Origin: Owenia fusiformis | Taxonomy: Eukaryota > Annelida > Polychaeta > Sabellida > Oweniidae | Length of the DNA stretch: 64,000 nucleotides | Reading direction: 5' to 3' | Assembly: GCA_903813345.2 (NCBI GenBank) | Contig: CAIIXF020000004.1 | Span: 15,733,513 to 15,797,512 of the forward strand | Shown: positions 56,990 through 64,000 of the stretch, piece after piece | Position numbering within the stretch: position 1 is the stretch's first letter | Layout: each line of letters opens with the position of its first letter | Position numbers and translations under genes: made by a program | The notes under the pieces: model-generated | What the model was told of the DNA's origin: nothing | Seen by the model: only the letters and a program-made list of their open reading frames with translations | The model's database searches: none

Positions 56990-57870
56990 GTTGTCTCCAG
57001 TTGGAATATGTTAGTTGAGTATATCGGTATCAACGTTTCGTTGTGGTTTATTGGTTGTGCCTGATTTTGTTTTGATGGGTTGATTAAATCGATTAGTTTT
57101 TAGTTGAGCCTGGTTGTGTAATGATGGGTTACTGTCAGGTAGATATTGCCGAATTGTGTTGTGTCAGATTGAGAGTCGGTTGTCTTTTGATGGTTCTTAG
57201 TGATCTAGTATCGGGTTGTGCCCTATTGTGTTATGTTAATTTTATAATGGGTTGAGTTCTCTTATGAATATGTTATGTTGGTTGGGTAGCTGGTTGTCGG
57301 GTGGGGTATCTGGTTGTGTCTGATTGTGTTGTGTTATTGGCGTTGCCTCCAATTTGAGTAAGTTAGTTGTGTATATTAGTATTACAGTTTGATTGTGTTT
57401 TATTGCTTGCGCTTGATTTTGTTTTGATTGTTTTGTTTTGGGTTTTGGAAAATTGTGATGTGTTACTTGAACAATGGGTTGTGTTTGCTCTTTTTGGTTT
57501 ATCATTGGGTTGTGCCAAATTGTGTGGTGATAATTTCACAGTTCGTTGTGTTTTCGTGGTTGTTATTTTAGTTGTGTTTTATTGGCTGTGCCCGATTGTG
57601 TTTTAATTGTTTAGTATTGGGTTGTGCACACTTGTGTTGAGTTAGTTCAACAATTGGTTGTGTTTACCGTTGTTGTGTTTTCATTGGGTTGTGACATATT
57701 GTGTTAATTTGACAGTTGGTTGTGTTTTGGTGGTTGAAAGGCAGGTTGCGCTATTCTGGCTTTGGTGCTGGGTTATGCTCTGTTGCATTCTGTGTATGTT
57801 GTCACTGGGTTATGTTCTATTGAACTGTTGTATGATTGGTGACCTAGGTTGTGTTTGGTTGTAAAAGGTT
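56990..57870 (+). repeat. GT-rich degenerate minisatellite
   Basis: Roughly 25-55 base units contain GGTTGTGTTTTGATTGTGTT and GGGTTGTGCC(A/T)AATTGTG variants. Nearly all G lies on the plus strand, so strand composition is very skewed over about 880 bases. The frames here are products of this composition. Confidence 0.75.
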
Positions 57871-57935
57871 ATGGTCGATCGGGTTGTGGTGTACTTTTTC
57901 GTTAAGATACAAATGACCGTGATCAAATATGTTAC

Positions 57936-58115
57936 TTTGCTTCCACCAAGTCGGTATTTTTTACTTATCTTATCTTAAAGTATTACCAAAATATACAGCT
58001 GCAAAAACATGAAATTAAAGGTCCTTGTGCAGTGTGGCAAGTGATTTTAGACGGTTTCATCTTACACCATGGAATAGAAATCAAGATAAGTAAGAGACCG
58101 ACTTGGGCAAGGCTA
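57936..58115. mobile_element. Diverged relative of the 12908 MITE
   Basis: It has CCAAGTCGGTATTTTTTACT on the left and AAGATAAGTAAGAGACCGAC with TTGGGCAAGGCTA on the right, as in the 12908-13013 element but with a longer interior and a decayed left end. Confidence 0.65.
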
Positions 58116-59290
58116 CGAATGCCCATATGGTTTGTTATATCTAAGAAACTATTTATTGGAATCACTCCGTAATAGACATTATGCATATGCTTAAGATGGA
58201 ATTCTACTTTTGAGTGAAATAAAAAGAAGGCTTTATGAGTAAATAGGTGTTGCAATAGAGGTCAAATATTTGGTTTGGCTGGATGGATTTCACTCAAGCT
58301 TGATATGGCATAATGAATCACTTCATTTCATTTGTTTAGATTGCGTGTGCTCCTTCGGAACTAATTATAGCATTATATTGATAAGTATATTTATAAGGGC
58401 ATACTTAAAAAGATAATGAGGTCAAAAAGGATATGATGATGTTACGCCAAGCGTGCATACTTTTGTGTTAAGTCAAAACGCACTTGCTGCATTCTTAATA
58501 TTCTCAGGAAAAAGTAAGTAAACGCAAATGTACACACTAATTTCAAATATCAAATATCATTTCTACCGAAAACAGAAATGTTTACGCATTTTGTAACATA
58601 ATGCAGTCACTGCACTTCACTTAATGACCACTATTTCAGCCTATCTGTGTTCAAACCCTTAAATATTCCCCAAAGTATAGTTTGACAATGAATTGGTTAT
58701 TGTAAACCTAGAAGTCTTCTTTTCTGGCCTAAGGGATATTCTCCATTTTGAAATTGATTTCATGAAATTAATAAATGACCCCTTGGGGAGGAAAGGGTTA
58801 ATATGTATTTTTGCATTCACCAATGATAATTATGGAGTTGTGATTCTGAAAGCTGACACTCTCAAGGGTGTATTGAAAGCTTAGTGCAGATGAATTATTT
58901 TGTTTGATCCTAGTTTTCACTAGTACTATTAAACACGGATTGAGATGCGTATGTAATTACATACTTCAAAAAACGAACTGCGAAACGAAAATTATCGAAA
59001 TACGTTTCCGTAAACGTAACGAGATACGGATGCGGATACGTTTTAGCCAACCCGTTGTGCGAAACCTCTCTAATAGTAATCAAGTACTCGTAACGCTGTT
59101 TTTGCGTTAACTTAGCCTTTATTCCGAATAAATAAAAATCATGGATAACATGTGCGTAAGTTTAAGCTTCGTGTGTAATTCAGGGTACGATCATGATACA
59201 GTTTTAGCTTCATCTTTGGTTGGTTGGTACAAGTGTCTCTCGACCTTCTTTCAGCCGCTGAGAGGAGAGAGCTAGAAATTGTGATTCAGT

Positions 59291-60538
59291 TTATCTAATC
59301 TGCTTGGTTTGAGACAAAGTCGGCATTCTATCCACATTTGTCCGGGAGTTTATTTCGCTCTGACTCGTCATCATACTTTGCGTGTTCGTCTGTCTTCTGT
59401 ATGTTGATTTCCTTCCACATAATAACTCTCGCAACGAATTGCGGAATTTCTTCCCACTCAAACAGTACATGACGAAATTCAAAGCACTGTTCATATACAT
59501 CAACAGATTCACAACAGCCACAGTGAGTTTCTCACTTGCTTTTTCAGCCACCGTTGGAGCTCTTGTTATGTCAGGTTGAATTATTATATCGAGGATAACA
59601 GCTGGAGACGTAAAAGAAAGGAACAAAAAGGATATCATCACGAGCATGATTGTCATCGACCGTGTGGCGTCGTCCGTTTTCGAACTCGAGGCGTTCATTT
59701 GCTTCTTCCTGCGTATAGCTGCTCTAACCAACTGTGCTATGATGAGGATGTTACTGACGAACAAAACAGTAAACGGGATAAACGAACGGACTGATGCATC
59801 GATTAACGGCCAGTATGTTTGATGGAATTCTTCAAATCCCCCTAGGAAGGCGCAAGTTAACTGTACCTCCTCGATCAACTTGGTGAAATCACGTTGCCCA
59901 ACTGTAACGAACCAATGGCAGTTCACCCCAACGAGGAAAAGGGTAACAAGGCATATAACAATGGTGGTTTTCTTTCTTGTGCAGATCGACTTCGCTTTCA
60001 AGGGCAAGTAGACGAGAATGACTCTATCAATCGTAACACAGACCAACATCCAGGCGGATAGGTCAATAAACATATAGGTGAAGAATATGTGGATTTTGCA
60101 CGCCCATTCATGCGTTGCCCGAATGTCAAAGGCAAACATGTTACGAGACCACTGTCGTCCGAGACCAACGAGGAGTACTCCCGTGTCGAATATCGCCAAC
60201 GCAGCAAGATATATGGACGAGGCATTTTTATTCATACTTGTAAATTTCATAACAAGAAACGAAAGAACATTTCCTGTCAATCCAAATATAATTACGACCA
60301 GTGTCATATATTTCCACAGAGCGACTCCTATTTGGTATTCTAGAAAATCTTCGATGGATTCAGTTTTCACGGTTGTTGCTATTGTTGAATTGAGATATTG
60401 CTGAGCTGAAGTGTTTCCATTATTTCTTACAACAAATGACCCCATCGTGATGTTTGAAATAAAAGTTGCAGCATTAGTAGCATTTGTTGTTGTGATTGCA
60501 GAATCATATGGAGTTTGAGTCGTCCAATTATTCTCCAT
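59291..60538 (-). CDS. Class A (rhodopsin-like) GPCR, peptide-receptor type
   Basis: This intronless frame encodes 415 residues from the AUG at 60538. The frame also has an upstream AUG at 60613, but the paralogue begins at the MEN start, so I prefer 60538. The N-terminus (1-75) is rich in N-glycosylation sites. Seven membrane segments follow. Diagnostic residues are GN at 89-90 in TM1, D118 in TM2, C147 before TM3 with C229 in loop 2 as the usual disulphide, DRV at 171-173 in place of DRY, and SP at 311-312 in TM6 rather than CWxP. TM7 has NSALNFVMY (350-358), then helix 8 KKFRNSLRELLC. The pattern fits invertebrate peptide (FMRFamide/TRH-receptor-like) GPCRs. The ligand is unknown. It is the downstream partner of 61045-62298. 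Confidence 0.88.
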   Translation of the reverse strand: MENNWTTQTPYDSAITTTNATNAATFISNITMGSFVVRNNGNTSAQQYLNSTIATTVKTESIEDFLEYQIGVALWKYMTLVVIIFGLTGNVLSFLVMKFTSMNKNASSIYLAALAIFDTGVLLVGLGRQWSRNMFAFDIRATHEWACKIHIFFTYMFIDLSAWMLVCVTIDRVILVYLPLKAKSICTRKKTTIVICLVTLFLVGVNCHWFVTVGQRDFTKLIEEVQLTCAFLGGFEEFHQTYWPLIDASVRSFIPFTVLFVSNILIIAQLVRAAIRRKKQMNASSSKTDDATRSMTIMLVMISFLFLSFTSPAVILDIIIQPDITRAPTVAEKASEKLTVAVVNLLMYMNSALNFVMYCLSGKKFRNSLRELLCGRKSTYRRQTNTQSMMTSQSEINSRTNVDRMPTLSQTKQIR

Positions 60539-61044
60539 TTTACGTTTTGAGCTCGCAGACACACAGCAACAATCTGAAGCAACCGTTCGTTGAATACCTC
60601 TGAAGTGATACAAATTACAGAATTCACGCTCAAATCGTAGTATTCAAATCTGTCAATTGTAGTTTCATAACCAAAGACGGAAATGATAAATAATTGAAGA
60701 GTCATCATTTGGTAGCTGTTGTGACAATAAGTTCGGATATCTCAAAGCAGAATTGTTGAATTGTTCGAAGACGGAAATAATAAATAATTGACAAGTCATT
60801 AGTTGATAGCTGTGGTGACAAATCGAATATCTCAAAGCAGAATTCTTGAATGGGGTCAACATGTAATAAGAGGTCGTAATAGGACTGAATCATATTTCCA
60901 TTAATCAAATTATTCCATTAATCAAATTAGTTTGTCGCGTGTTTATTAAGTCGGTACATGTTTGTGGTCTCTCGTGAATCCAAGTGTTCTCCGACATCCT
61001 TTCAACCACTGAGAGCCGAAAATTGATAGGTTATTTGATCTAAC
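60539..61044. repeat. Region between the two GPCR genes with a tandem repeat
   Basis: A segment of about 93 bases (GGAAATGATAAATAATTGA to ATATCTCAAAGCAGAATTG) at 60678-60765 is repeated at 60772-60855, with a weaker third copy before it at about 60600-60660. It holds the promoter region of the downstream receptor, but no TATA box or other element is clear enough to call. Confidence 0.6.
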
Positions 61045-62298
61045 CTAAACTTGGTTTGAGTCCGGCATTCTATCCACATTTTTCTGAGAGTTTATTTCGC
61101 TCTGATTCGTCATCATACTTTGCGTGTTCGTCTGTTTTCTATATGTTGATTTCTTACCACATAATAATTCTCGCAACGAATTGCGGAATTTCTTCCCACT
61201 CAAACAGTACATGACGAAATTCAAAGCACTGTTCATATACATCAACAGATTTACAACAGCCACGGTGAGTTTCTCACTTGCTTTTTCAGCCACCGTTGGA
61301 GCTCTTGTTATGTCAGGTTGAATTATGATATCGAGGATTACAGCTGGAGACGTAAAAGAAAGGAACAAAAAGGATATCATCACGAGCATGATTGTCATCG
61401 ACCGTGTGGCGTCGTCCGTTTTCGAAGTCGAGGCGTTCATTTGCTTCTTCCTGCGTATAGCTGCTCTAACCAACTGGGCGATGATGAGGATGTTACTGAC
61501 GAACAAAACAGTGAACGGGATAAACGAACGGACGGATGCATCGATTAACGGCCAGTATGTTTGATGGAATTCTTCAAATCCCTCCAGGAAGGCGCAAGTT
61601 AACTGTACCTCCTCGATCAACTTGGTGAAATCACGTTGCCCAACTGTAAAGAACCAATGGCAGTTCACTCCAACGAGGAAAAGGGTAACAAGGCATATGA
61701 CAATGATGGTTTTCTTTCTTGTGCAGATCGACTTCGCTTTCAAGGGCAAGTAGACGAGAATGACTCTATCAATCGTAACGCAGACCAACATCCAGGCGGA
61801 TAGGTCAATAAACATATAGGTGAAGAATATGTGGATTTTGCACGCCCATTCATGCGTTGCCCGAATGTCAAAGGCAAACATGTTACGAGACCACTGTCGT
61901 CCGAGACCAACGAGGAGTACTCCCGTGTCGAATATCGCCAACGCAGCAAGATATATGGACGAGGCATTTTTATTCATACTTGTAAATTTCATAACAAGAA
62001 ACGAAAGAACATTTCCTGTCAATCCAAATATAATCACGACAAGCGTCATATATTTCCACATAGCGACGCCTAATTGGTATTCCAGAAATTCCTCAACAGA
62101 TGGAACTTCAGCGGTAGTGGCTGCCATTGTTGAATTGAGATACTGTACTGATGTATTTCCAGCACCTCCTGTAATTACAGTAGACGTCTCCATTATACTT
62201 GACATGAACGTAACAACGTCGGACATGTCGGTAGCGTTCGGTTGTGTGATTTCAGAATTATTTTCAGTTTGATTAATAGTTGTTCCACCGTTCTCCAT
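61045..62298 (-). CDS. Class A (rhodopsin-like) GPCR, tandem paralogue
   Basis: An intronless frame encodes 417 residues starting MENGGTTINQTENNSEITQP. From the membrane-proximal FLEYQ onward it is nearly identical to its neighbour, with roughly ten substitutions over about 300 residues (for example FTVG for VTVG in loop 2 and FLEG for FLGG). The first 70 residues share little beyond GNTS...QYLNST, although both are rich in N-glycosylation sites. The family residues are shared: GN at 95-96, D124, C153 and C235, DRV at 177-179 and NSALNFVMY. The C-terminus is shortened to RMPDSNQV. The pair arose by recent tandem duplication or is kept similar by gene conversion. Confidence 0.88.
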   Translation of the reverse strand: MENGGTTINQTENNSEITQPNATDMSDVVTFMSSIMETSTVITGGAGNTSVQYLNSTMAATTAEVPSVEEFLEYQLGVAMWKYMTLVVIIFGLTGNVLSFLVMKFTSMNKNASSIYLAALAIFDTGVLLVGLGRQWSRNMFAFDIRATHEWACKIHIFFTYMFIDLSAWMLVCVTIDRVILVYLPLKAKSICTRKKTIIVICLVTLFLVGVNCHWFFTVGQRDFTKLIEEVQLTCAFLEGFEEFHQTYWPLIDASVRSFIPFTVLFVSNILIIAQLVRAAIRRKKQMNASTSKTDDATRSMTIMLVMISFLFLSFTSPAVILDIIIQPDITRAPTVAEKASEKLTVAVVNLLMYMNSALNFVMYCLSGKKFRNSLRELLCGKKSTYRKQTNTQSMMTNQSEINSQKNVDRMPDSNQV

Positions 62299-62537
62299 GC
62301 TTACAAGTTTTTAACCTCTATAAAAATTATTAAACAACGTGTAAATTAACATGTATTAAATAAGGGTTTATTGGTCATATTTAAATAAATAATGTATACA
62401 ATTTGTATATAATTTCCCGGAAAATAACTATTTTCTGAACTTATTATGGAGGCTTTGTATACGGGCATGAATGTTTTAATGTGCAAATTAGTGGATCATG
62501 TCCAAATGAAGTTAATATATGAAAAAGAACGTTTGCT

Positions 62538-62677
62538 AATGGCATGGTCACATTTGCTCCGATCTTTACTACAGTCCCCGGCTGATTGATTATTTTGTTC
62601 AAAATTGTATTCAATTTTGAACAAAATACTCATCGGCCGGGCGCCGGTATGATCAGCAAATGTGACCACGGCATAAA
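62538..62677. repeat. Palindromic element of about 140 bases
   Basis: The arms of about 65 bases include GGTCACATTTGCT, CCCGGC and TATTTTGTTCAAAATTG, with a spacer of a few bases at the centre. The CCGGCGCCCGGCCGATGAGT half also occurs at 53577. It lies about 240 bases upstream of the GPCR start at 62298. Confidence 0.75.
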
Positions 62678-64000
62678 AGGATGATTTATTTCATGACGTG
62701 AGATGTTTGTTTTGTGTTCTTGTTAACTTCCCTATAAATATAGTCTTTATATTGTACTTAATACCAGGGACTTCCTAACTGTTAAAACACAGAATATATT
62801 TTCAAATAATTTATTTCAATGTATGATAAAACGCCATATACAATGTATGTATACCACCAGACAGTATGTAGAAAATAGAAATACAGTCATGCAAGATTCA
62901 AATGGTAAAAGATTCATATTGGTAAAAGTAGGATTAAAATGAGACAGAGCTGCATGAGCCAATGGTCTTAATACATTCTAGAAAGAAATTTGAAAATTTT
63001 TACAATTTTGTGTATTTTGACTTCAATCATTGAAATGCATGTTAAGAAAATCAGACAAAACTATGTGGGTGATAATGATTGGGTTTGGATATGGGTATTA
63101 TCCAGAAATGAATTTACTTCTCTCACTAAAGTATGTCTGGGAATGAAGGGGAGATAAATATTTTCATATTCTAAAACCTTATATCCAATACTTCATCAAA
63201 CCCTCATATTTCACCCAGAACTGATATATATTGTATTTTTTCTGTTATCAAATTTTTCAGTTTAGACTGTAACCCATTCTGTAGAAGTGCTCTAGAAATG
63301 CAACCTTCCTTACATGAAAGGTTACACATTCCAACCTATTTCAAACCATCTGTATGATTATACTGGACACTTTCTGGGTAGTTGGACTTTCTATAGGGGT
63401 GGCAGACGGCCCTCAGACCAATTTATACCCCTACCCCCAAAAAACCATGGGGGTACTTTAATACCACCCAATAAAAAGAATACTAATGCATGTCAGATAT
63501 TCATTGTTTTATATTGGGTAGAGCATGTTATGGTTAATAAGTGCCAGAAATTTCCAATCTCTAACTTATATGGTTACCATAGAAACAGTATTTATATCTC
63601 GAAATATTCTCAATTTGACCCCCTCCCAAATGTGTCCCTTTGTTCTCAAAGTGAAATATTTCAAAATCTGTTTGGATTTTATGGCTGCTACTTTGTCAAA
63701 ATTTGTAATATTATGTCTATATTAACACTAAAACACTTAAAAGTTGATATAATGATCCTATAAATCAATAATATTTATCAAATATAGTCACACATAGCTG
63801 CTTTCAGGGAAAAGTGGGCGTGGCACTTTTTGGTACTTGTGCGCTTGTTGCAGCATTAAATGAAAAATGCAGATTACACTAACAATAATTGACATTTAAT
63901 TAGCATCTACTAATGTTGTGTAACATTGTAATATGTTCATTATCATTATTAGACACTTTAAATATTTTATATAAGTGTTATCCTGACCCTTCCCTATCAT
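62678..64000. other. Unassigned DNA to the window end
   Basis: A 149-codon plus-strand frame (63314-63763) shows no recognisable domain, signal or splice context and has the composition of its AT-rich surroundings. I do not call it a gene. No repeats with clear borders are seen. Confidence 0.35.

Larger units (their letters stand above)
55671..59070. mobile_element. Large non-coding TIR element, TA target site
   Basis: GAGAGGTTTCGCAAAACG at the left pairs with CGTTGTGCGAAACCTCTC at the right, each next to TA. Subterminal regions at both ends are rich in CGTAACG and GATACGG motifs. A further end-like copy (GTTTCGCACAACGTTTTAGC) lies at about 56014 in the same orientation as the left end. The interior holds the GT-rich repeat and a diverged MITE. 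No transposase is recognised. Confidence 0.7.

Noticed and set aside
57242-57864. Frames in the GT-rich tract on both strands
   Set aside because: They follow from the biased composition and short repeat, not from coding content.
63314-63763. 149-codon plus-strand frame
   Set aside because: No domain, signal peptide, codon pattern or splice context. Length alone is not enough in this AT-rich repeat-rich DNA.

Overview
This window looks like nuclear DNA from an invertebrate animal. Its genes are split by introns with canonical GT-AG borders and consistent phases. It carries two class A GPCR genes, a vertebrate-like ADP-ribosylarginine hydrolase gene and a type II membrane glycosyltransferase, in an AT-rich sequence crowded with MITEs, foldback elements, LINE fragments, SINEs and minisatellites. 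Nothing suggests a bacterium, organelle or virus. A marine deuterostome or lophotrochozoan would fit, but the sequence does not settle the phylum.

Layout. 1-5.3 kb: two Tc1/mariner-type relics and unassigned DNA. 5.3-16.0 kb (+): an ADPRH-like gene whose surviving exons splice in frame. Its exon 2 is cut by a truncated LINE, its middle exons are missing, and one late exon has become a nine-copy tandem array that was itself hit by a DNA transposon. 16.8-25.0 kb (-): an eight-exon, 221-residue coiled-coil protein gene with perfectly matching phases. An intronless 728-residue fucosyltransferase-like gene lies on the same strand inside its third intron. 25.1-31.5 kb: nested transposons (a MITE with an 8-bp target duplication, containing a hAT-like MITE and a 5'-truncated L1-like LINE), then an inverted duplication whose arms each carry the same 156-nt exon-like sequence. 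31.5-38.4 kb: SINEs and at least seven short inverted-repeat elements. 38.47-47.13 kb: a non-coding LTR element present as LTR-internal-LTR-internal-LTR with apparently identical units. 47-59 kb: a Harbinger-like dimer, two large TIR elements holding minisatellites, a MITE cluster and several near-perfect palindromes. 59.3-62.3 kb (-): two tandem peptide-receptor-like GPCR genes. 62.3-64 kb: one palindromic element and otherwise unassigned sequence.

How the parts relate. The genes are not an operon and show no shared pathway. What recurs is tandem amplification. It is seen in an ADPRH exon, in the last exon of the coiled-coil gene, in the stalk-coding part of the glycosyltransferase, in the LTR element, and in the interiors of several TIR elements. 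In several places precise target-site duplications allow the order of insertions to be read.
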